Shown here in pieces: positions 26,413 through 36,643 of a stretch of DNA of 64,000 nt (positions within the stretch are counted from its first letter, which is position 1; every line of letters starts with the position of its first letter). The translations under genes and the position numbers were made by a program. Source of the DNA: Occultella kanbiaonis (GTDB lineage Bacteria; Actinomycetota; Actinomycetes; Actinomycetales; Beutenbergiaceae); NCBI RefSeq assembly GCF_009708215.1, contig NZ_CP046175.1:5084001-5148000 (forward strand). Direction: 5' to 3'. Under the pieces are notes generated by a model. That model saw only the letters and a program-made list of their open reading frames with translations, made no database searches and was not told where the DNA came from.

Positions 26413-27317
26413 CGGTGCTCCTTCGCATGGGAGTCGGCCTCGGCCAGCGTGGTGGCGGCCCAGGACGCGAGCAGTTTCAGGCCGTCCGCCGACGGCGAGC
26501 CGGGGGCGGCCGTGTAGACGTTCATCTGCAGACCGTGGTCGGCGGGCAGCGGCAGCGCCTCGTAGTCGAGCTCAAGGCGCCCGACGGCGGGGTGATGGAA
26601 CACCTTCGTCCCACTCTGGTGCAGGCGTACGTCGTGCGAGGCCCACATCCGACGGAAGTCCTCGCTGCGGGTGGACAGTTCACCGACGAGCTGGGTCAGG
26701 CCCTGGTCGTAGGGGTTGCGTCCCGCCTCGGCGCGCAGGATCGCGACCGCGTCGTGCGCGATCTTCTCCCAGCGCTCGCCCCAGAAGGCGTGCGCGGCCG
26801 TGAGGTCGAGGAAATGGAACCTGGCGGTGTTGACCGGACGGTTCGCGATCCGTTCCGGCGAGTCGTACATCGGGGAGTACAGCGCGCGGCCGAGAAGGTT
26901 CGCGCCCAGCACGTCCAGGCGGCCGTTCCGCACGAACGCGGGTGTCATGACCATCGAGTCCAGGACGCGCTGCACCACCGGCCGCAGGGTCGGTGCGGGC
27001 GTGCGGCGGGCACGCGAGCGGGCGGCGCCGGAGGCGTTCGCGGCGCGGGAGAGGTCGAACAGGTGCAAGCGCTCGGCCTCGTCGAGCTGCAGCGCCTCGG
27101 CGAGGGCCTCGAGCACCTCCTCCGAGACGCCGCCGAGATTCCCGCGCTCCAGCCGGGTGTAGTAGTCGACGCTCACGCCGGCGAGCATCGCCACCTCCTC
27201 GCGGCGCAGCCCGGGCACGCGACGGTTGCCACCATAGGCGGGCAGGCCGGCGCGGTCCGGGGTGATCCGGGCACGCCGGGTGGCGAGGAACTCGCGGGTC
27301 TCTGCCTTCAGGTCCAT
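26409..27317 (-). CDS. XRE-family regulator with MmyB-like ligand-binding domain
   Basis: A 302-residue regulator. The N-terminal helix-turn-helix is in LRREEVAMLAGVSVDYYTRLERG (about residues 34-58). The C-terminal MmyB-like domain follows (VVQRVLDSM, PAFVRNGRLDVLGAN, and LHQSGTKVFHHPAVGRLELDYEALPLP), which binds small hydrophobic ligands in relatives. ATG 27317 begins the conserved region; the much longer open frame upstream is antisense to the MFS gene. It diverges from the MFS transporter and oxidoreductase genes with a gap of about 100 bp, the usual layout for a local repressor. Confidence 0.88.
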   Translation of the reverse strand: MDLKAETREFLATRRARITPDRAGLPAYGGNRRVPGLRREEVAMLAGVSVDYYTRLERGNLGGVSEEVLEALAEALQLDEAERLHLFDLSRAANASGAARSRARRTPAPTLRPVVQRVLDSMVMTPAFVRNGRLDVLGANLLGRALYSPMYDSPERIANRPVNTARFHFLDLTAAHAFWGERWEKIAHDAVAILRAEAGRNPYDQGLTQLVGELSTRSEDFRRMWASHDVRLHQSGTKVFHHPAVGRLELDYEALPLPADHGLQMNVYTAAPGSPSADGLKLLASWAATTLAEADSHAKEHR

Positions 27318-27419
27318 GTCCACGACGGTACGGCGCAACCGGCCCTGGTGGGAGGTCCTGGCGGTACCCGGAACAACGGGGACTCCCCCGTAGCCCGCTG
27401 CGAGCGTGGAATGGTCACC

Positions 27420-28886
27420 ATGACAACGAGCACAACCACGCCGGTCGGCCCGGCATCGCCACCAGCGGCGCCACGCGCCGGATCGCCGGCGGCGATCCTG
27501 GCCATCATCCTGGTCGGCTACTTCATGGTGATCCTCGACAACTCGATCGTGATCACCGGACTGCCGCGCATACGCACGGAGCTCGGGTTGTCCGCGACCG
27601 CCGTCGCGTGGGTCCAGAACGCCTACCTGCTCACGTTCGGGGGCTTGCTGCTCCTCGGTGCCCGGGCCGGCGACCTCCTCGGTCGGCGCCGCATGTTCGT
27701 GCTCGGCCTGGTGGTGTTCACGCTGGCCTCCGTGGCCGTGGGCCTCGCGCCCACCGGTGGGTGGCTGATCGGGGCACGCGCCGCCCAGGGCCTCGGCGCC
27801 GCGGTGCTCGCCCCGTCGACGCTGGCCCTGCTGACCGCGAACTTCCCGGAGGGCGCCGAGCGCAACCGTGCGACCGCGGCCTACGGAGCCGTCGCCGGGA
27901 TCGGCGCCAGCGTCGGCCTCGTCGCCGGTGGCCTGCTGGCCGATCTGGTCAGTTGGCGGGCCGGCTTCCTGATCAATGTCCCCATCGGGATCGCGATGCT
28001 GATCGCCGGGTTGCGGGCACTGCCCGAGACCCCACGCCGCCCGGGTCGGTTCGACCTCGCCGGCGCCGTGCTGGCCACCCTCGGCCCCGCCGCAGTCGCC
28101 TACGGCTTCGTGCGTGCTGCCGAGTACGGTTGGGCCGACCTCCCCACCCTTGGCCTGTTGGCCGGGGGCGTAGTGCTCCTGGGCGCCCTCGTCGCCGTCG
28201 AGCGCGGCGCGGCCCAGCCCGTCATGCCACTGAGCCTCTTCGCCAGTCGGGAGCGCAGCGGCGCCTATCTCGCCCGGATGCTGTTCATCGGCGCCATGAT
28301 GGGCTTCTTCCTGTTCACCAGCCAGTACCTGCAGGACGAGCGCGGCCTGACCGCGCTTGCGGCCGGCCTCGCCTTCTTCCCGATGACGGTGGTCAATTTC
28401 GCCGTCGCGGTCGCCGTGCCCCGCCTGCAGCGACGCACCAGCGGGCCGACGCTCCTCGTCGCCGGGCTCGTCCTCGCGGTGGCCGGGATGGCCTGGCTCT
28501 CCACGATCACCGCCGAACGGTCCTACCTGGTCGGCGTGGCCCTGCCGATGGTGCTGATCGGCGCCGGTCAGGGCCTGGCCTTCGCCCCGCTGACGGCCTC
28601 CGGGATCGCCGGCGTGGAGCCCGCGCAGGCGGGCGCCGCCTCGGGCGTCGTCAACTCGGTGCACCAGCTCGGCGGTGCGCTCGGAATGAGCCTGGTGCTC
28701 GCTGTCGCCGGCAGCTACCCAACGGCGATGCTCGCCGGTGCCGTGCTGCTCGCCGGGGCGCTGGTCGCCGCCCTCGCCCTCGTCCTGCCCGCCCGTCGCC
28801 GGCCACAACCTCCGCCGCCGGGAGGTTCCACCGAGCCGGGTACCAACAGGGCCTCCCCCGACCGACCGATCCCTTCTACCGTCTAG
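27420..28886 (+). CDS. MFS drug transporter (DHA2-like, 14 membrane segments)
   Basis: A 488-residue exporter with about 14 hydrophobic segments. Motif A-type loop GARAGDLLGRRRMFVLGL and the DNSIV/TGLPRI pattern in segment 1 are typical of the DHA2 (EmrB/QacA) group. The C-terminal tail is Pro-rich. I favour the ATG at 27420, with GTGGA about 10 nt upstream, over the ATG at 27411 that directly abuts it. It is divergent from the XRE regulator and only 3 nt before the aldo/keto reductase gene, so an efflux-plus-reduction operon responding to a toxic aldehyde or quinone is plausible. Confidence 0.87.
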   Translation: MTTSTTTPVGPASPPAAPRAGSPAAILAIILVGYFMVILDNSIVITGLPRIRTELGLSATAVAWVQNAYLLTFGGLLLLGARAGDLLGRRRMFVLGLVVFTLASVAVGLAPTGGWLIGARAAQGLGAAVLAPSTLALLTANFPEGAERNRATAAYGAVAGIGASVGLVAGGLLADLVSWRAGFLINVPIGIAMLIAGLRALPETPRRPGRFDLAGAVLATLGPAAVAYGFVRAAEYGWADLPTLGLLAGGVVLLGALVAVERGAAQPVMPLSLFASRERSGAYLARMLFIGAMMGFFLFTSQYLQDERGLTALAAGLAFFPMTVVNFAVAVAVPRLQRRTSGPTLLVAGLVLAVAGMAWLSTITAERSYLVGVALPMVLIGAGQGLAFAPLTASGIAGVEPAQAGAASGVVNSVHQLGGALGMSLVLAVAGSYPTAMLAGAVLLAGALVAALALVLPARRRPQPPPPGGSTEPGTNRASPDRPIPSTV

Positions 28887-28889
28887 CGA

Positions 28890-29783
28890 GTGACCATGAA
28901 CCAGATCCCCAACCTCACCCTCAACAACGGCGTCACGATGCCCGCCCTCGGTTACGGCGTCTTTCAGACCCCACCCGAGGAGACAGTCGCCGCCGTCGAG
29001 ACGGCGCTGCGCACCGGCTACCGACACATCGACACCGCCGCCGCGTACGGCAACGAGCGCGAGGTCGGTGCCGCGATCCGCAACTCCGGCATCGACCGGT
29101 CCGAGATCTTCATCGAGACCAAGGTCTGGATCAGCGACTACGGCTACGAGCAGACCTTGCACGCGTTCGACAAGAGCGCAGGCAAGCTCGGCATCGACGT
29201 GATCGACCTGCTGCTCCTGCACCAGCCGCTGACCACCGACTTCACCCGCACCCTGGCGGCCTACCGGGCTCTCGAAGAGCTGCATGCGCAGGGCAAGGTC
29301 CGGGCCATCGGCGTCAGCAACTTCATGCCGGCCGACCTCGAGGCGCTGCTGGCGACCGCGACGGTTGTGCCCGCCATCAACCAGATCGAGGTGCACCCCT
29401 ACTTCCAGCAACCCGAGGTGCAGGCGCTCGACGCTGCCAACGGCATCGTGACCCAGGCCTGGTCACCGATCGGGGGAATCACCTTCTACCGCGACGGGGA
29501 CCACCGCAGCACCCTCGAGGATCCGACGATCGTCGAGATCGCCACCGAGCACGGCAGGACCCCCGCTCAGGTGATGCTGCGCTGGCACCTGCAGCAGGGC
29601 CGGTCGGCGATCCCGAAGTCCGTCACCCCGCACCGGATCGAGGAGAACCTCGACGTCCTCGACCTCGAACTCACCGACGCCGACCTTGCCCGGATCGACG
29701 CCCTTGACACCGGTGTGCGCGGCGGGCCCGACCCGGCCGCGATCACCCTCGAGACGTTCGGACGCCCGATCCCCGAGGCCTGA
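28890..29783 (+). CDS. Aldo/keto reductase (2,5-diketogluconate reductase-like)
   Basis: A 297-residue NADPH-dependent TIM-barrel reductase. The catalytic tetrad is complete: Asp48 and Tyr53 (HIDTAAAYGNE), Lys78 (ETKVW) and His111 (LLLLHQP). GVSNF and the C-terminal IPKSVTPHRIEENLDV are family hallmarks for NADPH binding. GTG 28890 and ATG 28896 are both possible starts; numbering here uses GTG. It follows the MFS gene by 3 nt. Substrate is an aldehyde or ketone, not further defined. Confidence 0.9.
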   Translation: MTMNQIPNLTLNNGVTMPALGYGVFQTPPEETVAAVETALRTGYRHIDTAAAYGNEREVGAAIRNSGIDRSEIFIETKVWISDYGYEQTLHAFDKSAGKLGIDVIDLLLLHQPLTTDFTRTLAAYRALEELHAQGKVRAIGVSNFMPADLEALLATATVVPAINQIEVHPYFQQPEVQALDAANGIVTQAWSPIGGITFYRDGDHRSTLEDPTIVEIATEHGRTPAQVMLRWHLQQGRSAIPKSVTPHRIEENLDVLDLELTDADLARIDALDTGVRGGPDPAAITLETFGRPIPEA

Positions 29784-29838
29784 GGTCGCGCAGCGGGCAC
29801 CACACCAAACCCCACTCGAACCGAAAGAGCACCACTGA

Positions 29839-30888
29839 ATGCGAGCAACACTCATGTTCGGAGCCGGCGACGTGCGCGTCGTCGACGTCCCCGAACCGAC
29901 CATCCTCGAACCGACCGACGCGATCGTCCGGGTCACCCTGGCCTGCGTCTGCGGCTCGGACCTGCACCCCTACCACTCCATGCCCGCCGACGAGACCGGC
30001 CGGCCGATGGGCCACGAGTTCATCGGTGTCGTCGACCAGATCGGTGCCGCGGTGACCGACCTGGCACCGGGCGAGCTCGTCGTCTCCCCGTTCGCGTGGG
30101 CGGACAACACCTGCCCGATCTGCCGCGACGGGTTCCACACCGCGTGCCCGCACGGCGGCTTCTACGGGAACTGGCAGACCGGAGGCGCGCAGGCCGAGAA
30201 GATCCGCGTGCCCCAGGCCTCCGGCACCCTCGTGAAGCTGCCCACCGACGTCGACGAGGCGCGGCTGCCCGCACTCCTGACCCTCGCGGACGTCTATTTG
30301 ACCGGCTACCACGCCGCCCACATGGCCCGGGTGGGCCCGGGCCGGACCGTCACCGTGATCGGTGACGGCGCGGTCGGCCTGTCCGCGGTCCTCGCCGCGA
30401 AGCAGATGGGCGCCGAACGGATCATCCTGATGGGCCGCCACACCGTCCGCACCGACCTCGGCCGCGAGTGGGGGGCGACCGACGTCGTCGCCGAACGCGG
30501 CGCGGAGGGCATCGCCAAGGTCGTCGAACTCACCGGCGGTGAGGGCAGCCACGTGGTGCTCGAGGCCGTGGGCCTGATGCCCGCCTACGAGCAGGCCTAC
30601 GGGGTGCTGCGCCCGGGCGGGGTCATCTCCCGCGTCGGGGTGCCCCAGTACGAGGACGCCCCGGTCGGCTTCGGGTCGCTGTTCGGCAAGAACGCGACCC
30701 TCAACGGCGGTCCGGCACCCGTGCGGGCCTACCTCGAGGATGCCCTGGCCCAGGTGCTCGACGGCCGGCTCGGCGGCCGGCTCGATCCTGGCCGGGTGTT
30801 CGATGCCGAGACCTCCCTCGACGACATCGCCGAGGCGTACAGGCTGATGGACTCGCGCGAGTCCCTCAAGGTGCTCGTCCGCCCGTGA
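29839..30888 (+). CDS. Zinc-dependent alcohol dehydrogenase
   Basis: A 349-residue medium-chain dehydrogenase. The catalytic zinc ligands are Cys38 (CVCGSD) and His59-Glu60 (GHE). The structural-zinc lobe DNTCPICRDGFHTACPHGG supplies Cys92, Cys95 and Cys103, with Asp or another residue replacing the fourth Cys, as is usual for this subgroup. The nucleotide fold reads VIGDGAVGLSAVLAA. It lies in the presumed MFS-AKR operon, 55 nt after the reductase, with GAACCGAAAGAG upstream as a weak ribosome site. Confidence 0.9.
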   Translation: MRATLMFGAGDVRVVDVPEPTILEPTDAIVRVTLACVCGSDLHPYHSMPADETGRPMGHEFIGVVDQIGAAVTDLAPGELVVSPFAWADNTCPICRDGFHTACPHGGFYGNWQTGGAQAEKIRVPQASGTLVKLPTDVDEARLPALLTLADVYLTGYHAAHMARVGPGRTVTVIGDGAVGLSAVLAAKQMGAERIILMGRHTVRTDLGREWGATDVVAERGAEGIAKVVELTGGEGSHVVLEAVGLMPAYEQAYGVLRPGGVISRVGVPQYEDAPVGFGSLFGKNATLNGGPAPVRAYLEDALAQVLDGRLGGRLDPGRVFDAETSLDDIAEAYRLMDSRESLKVLVRP

Positions 30889-30941
30889 CCGAGGAGTGTG
30901 GGGGCGCGCCCCCCGCACCGTCCGAACCCGAGGAGACTCCA

Positions 30942-31307
30942 ATGACCGCCTGGAACCCTGCCGACCTCGCCGCCATCGACGCCGTCGGCGAACTCGACGT
31001 CGCCGCGCACCGGCCCGACGGAAGCCTGCGCAACTCCCGCATCGTCTGGCACGTCGTCGTGGACGACGCCCTGTACCTCCGCTCGGTGCGCGGGGAGGAG
31101 GGTGCCTGGTACCGCGGCGTGCAGCGCACCGGCACCGGCGTCATCGACGCCGGCGGCGTCCACGCCGAGGTGACCTTCACCCGTGACGACACCCACGACC
31201 CGGCGATCGACGCCGCCTACCGCGCCAAGTACGGAAGCAGCTCCGCCGTCCGGGCGATCACGAACGCCGTCGCCACGGCGACGACTCTGCGGGTCGACCC
31301 GACGTGA
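30942..31307 (+). CDS. DUF2255 family protein
   Basis: A 121-residue protein matching the DUF2255 pattern: WNPADLAAIDAVGELDVAAHRPDGSLRN, then VDDALYLRSVRGEEGAWYRGV and AGGVHAEVTF. The fold is probably a split barrel related to flavin-binding proteins, and no function is known. ATG 30942 is preceded by GAGGAG at 6 nt. An upstream in-frame GTG overlapping the dehydrogenase stop would add an implausible Pro/Glu-rich segment. Confidence 0.78.
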   Translation: MTAWNPADLAAIDAVGELDVAAHRPDGSLRNSRIVWHVVVDDALYLRSVRGEEGAWYRGVQRTGTGVIDAGGVHAEVTFTRDDTHDPAIDAAYRAKYGSSSAVRAITNAVATATTLRVDPT

Positions 31308-31448
31308 TCGGCAGCCTCCGGCATTCGCACCGGATCGGCAGGTCGCTCCGGTGCGGTGCGGGTCGATGGGACGCGGAGGGCCCCTAGCCTCGTGCATGGT
31401 CGGGCGCTCGGCCCGGAACCGACACCCGCGACTCATGGGGGAACCCCG

Positions 31449-33793
<2,345 letters not shown>

Positions 33794-33809
33794 CGCAGAC
33801 GGCGCAGGC

Positions 33810-33843
33810 ACCGCCGGGCGTGGGCCTCACCGCGCCCGGCGGT
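33810..33843. terminator. Bidirectional hairpin terminator
   Basis: ACCGCCGGGCG (33810-33820) pairs perfectly with 33833-33843 across a 12-nt loop. It lies between two convergent genes. No T-tract is present, as is common in high-GC actinobacteria. Confidence 0.65.
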
Positions 33844-33848
33844 ACCGG

Positions 33849-34877
33849 TCAGCGCCAGCCGAGCTCGGGCGCGACGTGCGTGAACACCGACTCGAGGACG
33901 TGCGCGTTGTAGTCGACGCCGAGCTGGTTCGGGACCGTCAGCAGCACGGTGTCGGCCGCGGCGATCGCCTCGTCACCCCGGAGCTGGGCGACGAGGGCCT
34001 CGGGCACGTCGGCGTACGAGCGGCCGAACACCGCCCGCGTGCCGTCGATCTGGCTGAACTGATCCCCACGGTCGCCACTGCCGAGGAAGTAGCTGCGGTC
34101 ACGGTCGTCAACGATCGGGAAGATCGAGCGCGACACCGACACGCGCGGTTCGAAGCCGTGGTCGTGCTCGGCCCACTCCGCGCGGTAGGCATCGATCTGC
34201 TTGCGCTGCTGCACGTGGAACGGCTCGCCCGACTCGTCGAACTTGAGCGTCGAGGACATGAGGTTCATTCCCTCCTGGGCGGTCCAGCGTGCGGTCGCGT
34301 CCGAACCCGCGCCCCACCAGATGCGCTGCCGCAACCCTTCGGAGTACGGCTCGACCCGGAGCAGACCGGGTGGGTTGGGGAACATCGGCCGTGGGTTCGG
34401 TTCCGCGAACTTCTCGCCGGCAAGGATCCTCAGCGCCACCTCGGTGTGCCGGCGCGCCATGTCCGCGTCCGTCTCCCCCTCGGCAGGCGCGAACCCGAAG
34501 TGGCGCCAGCCGTCGACGACCTGCTCCGGTGAACCCCTCGAGATCCCGAGCTGGAGCCGGCCGCCTGCGATGAGATCTGCGGCGCCGGCGTCCTCGGCGA
34601 ACGCCAGCGGGTTCACGTAGCGCATGTCGATCACCCCGGTGCCGATCTCGATGCGGCTCGTCCTGGCACCGGCCGCGGCCAGGAGGGGGAACGGCGAGCC
34701 GAGCTGCCGAGCGAAGTGGTGCACGCGGAAGTAGGCGCCGTCCGCGCCGAGCTCCTCCGCGGCAACGGTGAGATCGATGCTCTGCAGCAGCGCGTCGGCG
34801 GCGGTCCGGACGGCCGAGGTGGGATGCGGGGTCCAGTGCCCGAAGGACAGGAATCCGATGTTCTTGCGGGAGCTCAT
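33849..34877 (-). CDS. LLM-class flavin-dependent oxidoreductase
   Basis: A 342-residue luciferase-like monooxygenase. GADGAYFRVHHFARQLGSPFPLLAAAGARTSRIEIGTGVIDMRYVNPLAFAEDAGAADLIAGGRLQLGISRG is divided over the first half in the order expected for the family, and IWWGAGSDATARW lies near residue 190. It probably oxidises a small molecule with FMNH2 or F420. The stop is close to the preceding hairpin. The siderophore reductase gene lies upstream on the same strand, 44 nt away. Confidence 0.85.
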   Translation of the reverse strand: MSSRKNIGFLSFGHWTPHPTSAVRTAADALLQSIDLTVAAEELGADGAYFRVHHFARQLGSPFPLLAAAGARTSRIEIGTGVIDMRYVNPLAFAEDAGAADLIAGGRLQLGISRGSPEQVVDGWRHFGFAPAEGETDADMARRHTEVALRILAGEKFAEPNPRPMFPNPPGLLRVEPYSEGLRQRIWWGAGSDATARWTAQEGMNLMSSTLKFDESGEPFHVQQRKQIDAYRAEWAEHDHGFEPRVSVSRSIFPIVDDRDRSYFLGSGDRGDQFSQIDGTRAVFGRSYADVPEALVAQLRGDEAIAAADTVLLTVPNQLGVDYNAHVLESVFTHVAPELGWR

Positions 34878-34921
34878 CGCCAGTCAACCTCGCGCCGATC
34901 GGCGGTATTCCTCGCCTCCGC

Positions 34922-35779
34922 TCAGGCGTGCGCCGCCTCCTCGGCGTCCACGGCCGCCTTCCACTCGCGCTTGGCGGCCCGCCACCCCTCGTCGTCCAGG
35001 CCCCGGCGCCAGTAGCCGGAGATGGACAGGTCCGCCGTCGGCAGGCGCCGCTCGAAGCGCAGGTACGAGCGGATCTCGCGGACCACGTCCGCGTCCCCGT
35101 GAACGAAGGCCTGCACCCGGCCCGGCAGGAACTCGAGCTCCCGCACGGCCTCCACCAGCTCCACCCCCGGCGGGCGCGGTGAGGTCTCCCGGTGGATCCA
35201 CCGCACCTGCGCCTGCGCGGCCGTCAGCAGGGGTTGCTCCTCGGCCGGGTCGCAGACCTCGATGAACGCGCGCACCGGGATGTCCGTCGGCATCGCCTCC
35301 AGGGCTGCCGCGATCGCGGGCAGCGCGCTCTCGTCGCCCATCAACAGGTGCCAGTCCGCCGTGGGATCCGGCGCGTACCCGCCGCCGGGACCCCGGAACT
35401 GCACCTCGTCCCCGGGCTCCACCGCGACCGACCACGGCCCGGCGATCCCCTCATCGCCATGGACCACGAAGTCCAGGGTCATCCGGCCGGTCTGGGCGTC
35501 CCAGGCGCGGATCGTGTAGGTCCGCAGCACCGGCCACCGCTCGGCGGGAAGCGTCCCCTTGACCTCGTCCAGGTCGAACGGCTCGCTCACCCCGGAACCG
35601 GGCCGCGGCAGCACCAGCTTCACGTACGAGTCGGTCAGCCCGCTGAACTCGATCGGCAGCGGCTGCCCGTCGAGACCGGCCAGCACCACTCGCCGCATCT
35701 GTGGGGTGACGTTCTCGGCGGAGACCACCTCGGCCCGGATCGCGGACCCTCCACGGCGGTTGGGCTCAGGCTGGGACAT
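34922..35779 (-). CDS. Siderophore-interacting protein (ferric-siderophore reductase)
   Basis: A 285-residue SIP-family flavoreductase. The FAD-binding signature RTYTIR is at residues 86-91, GDEGIAGPWS follows, and the C-terminal SIP domain (LLMGDESALPAIAAALEAMP, FVHGDADVVREIRSYL, SGYWRRGLDDEGWRAAKREW) binds the nicotinamide cofactor. Such enzymes release iron from imported siderophores in the cytoplasm. A sequence resembling the IdeR/DmdR iron box lies 16-35 nt before the ATG, so iron repression is expected. No siderophore synthesis or uptake genes are in the window. Confidence 0.88.
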   Translation of the reverse strand: MSQPEPNRRGGSAIRAEVVSAENVTPQMRRVVLAGLDGQPLPIEFSGLTDSYVKLVLPRPGSGVSEPFDLDEVKGTLPAERWPVLRTYTIRAWDAQTGRMTLDFVVHGDEGIAGPWSVAVEPGDEVQFRGPGGGYAPDPTADWHLLMGDESALPAIAAALEAMPTDIPVRAFIEVCDPAEEQPLLTAAQAQVRWIHRETSPRPPGVELVEAVRELEFLPGRVQAFVHGDADVVREIRSYLRFERRLPTADLSISGYWRRGLDDEGWRAAKREWKAAVDAEEAAHA

Positions 35780-35794
35780 GACGAACTCCTCGAC

Positions 35795-35814
35795 TTAGAC
35801 CAAGGCCACCCTAA
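35795..35814 (-). promoter_or_regulatory. Possible IdeR/DmdR iron box
   Basis: On the minus strand TTAGGGTGGCC runs into TTGGTCTAA, with TTAG and CTAA at the ends. The first half agrees well with the actinobacterial iron box TTAGGTTAGSC; the second half is poor. The placement just before an iron-release enzyme gene is what makes it credible. Confidence 0.4.
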
Positions 35815-35860
35815 CCCGGTCCTCGAGGGCGGGCGGTGGGGCCTGCGTCACACTGATCCG

Positions 35861-36622
35861 ATGGACCATGCCGCCGACCCGCTGGAACCGGCTGCGGGCG
35901 TCATCGTGCTCACCTCGCGCACGATGCACACGACGACCACGGTGCTGCACGACTGGCGTGAGGCCGTCCTCGTCGACCCCGCCTGGCACGCCGACGAACT
36001 CGACGCGATCGCCGAGCTCCTCGCCGCGCGGTCGCTGCGCGTGGTCCTCGGCTGGTCCACGCACGCCCACCACGACCACCTGCTCTGGCACGAGCGATTC
36101 GGAACCGCTCCGCGACTTGCCACGACCGCGGCGGCGAGGTCCGCCGTCGGGCATATCGACGAGGTACGCGCCGCGCTGGCGGCGGACCTGCGGCCGCTCG
36201 CGGGCCAGGTCACGGCGTACGACGGCGGGGCGTTGCCCTGGGCGGGAGGCGTCGCCGAGGTCGTCGCGCACGACGCGCACGCGCCCGGGCACGGGGCGCT
36301 ATGGCTGCCCGGGGTGGACGTGCTGATCGCCGGTGACATGCTCTCCGACCTCGAGATCCCGCTGGCCGGCGAGACCGGGCTCGCGGCCTACGCGCGGGGG
36401 CTGGACCGGCTCGCGCCGTACGTCGAGAGGGCGGCGGTGCTCATCCCGGGGCACGGGCACCCGGCTCTGGCCGGCACGGCCGACTCCCCCACGGCCCGGC
36501 TGACCGCCGACCGCGCCTACCTCGCCGGACTGTCCCGCGAGCCTACGGACGACGACCCGCGCCTGGCCGCCGGTCCCGCCTGGCTGCGCGAGGAGCACGC
36601 GGCCAACCGGCGAGCCACCTGA
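35861..36622 (+). CDS. Metallo-beta-lactamase-fold hydrolase
   Basis: A 253-residue MBL-fold protein. The metal motif THAHHDH supplies His68, His70, Asp72 and His73. The remaining ligands are in HAPGHGALWL, IAGDML and IPGHGHP. Substrate cannot be told; glyoxalase II-like or lactonase-like thiol- or ester-hydrolases are possible. ATG 35861 has no clear ribosome binding site, and a leaderless start is likely. It diverges from the siderophore reductase gene and converges with the acyl-CoA dehydrogenase gene. Confidence 0.85.
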   Translation: MDHAADPLEPAAGVIVLTSRTMHTTTTVLHDWREAVLVDPAWHADELDAIAELLAARSLRVVLGWSTHAHHDHLLWHERFGTAPRLATTAAARSAVGHIDEVRAALAADLRPLAGQVTAYDGGALPWAGGVAEVVAHDAHAPGHGALWLPGVDVLIAGDMLSDLEIPLAGETGLAAYARGLDRLAPYVERAAVLIPGHGHPALAGTADSPTARLTADRAYLAGLSREPTDDDPRLAAGPAWLREEHAANRRAT

Positions 36623-36643
36623 CCACGCGCGATGGGGCCTCGG

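Noticed and set aside
26409-29411. A 1000-codon open frame on the minus strand
   Set aside because: Only the last 302 codons (to 27317) encode the XRE regulator. The rest is antisense to the MFS and aldo/keto reductase genes and has no protein-like pattern.
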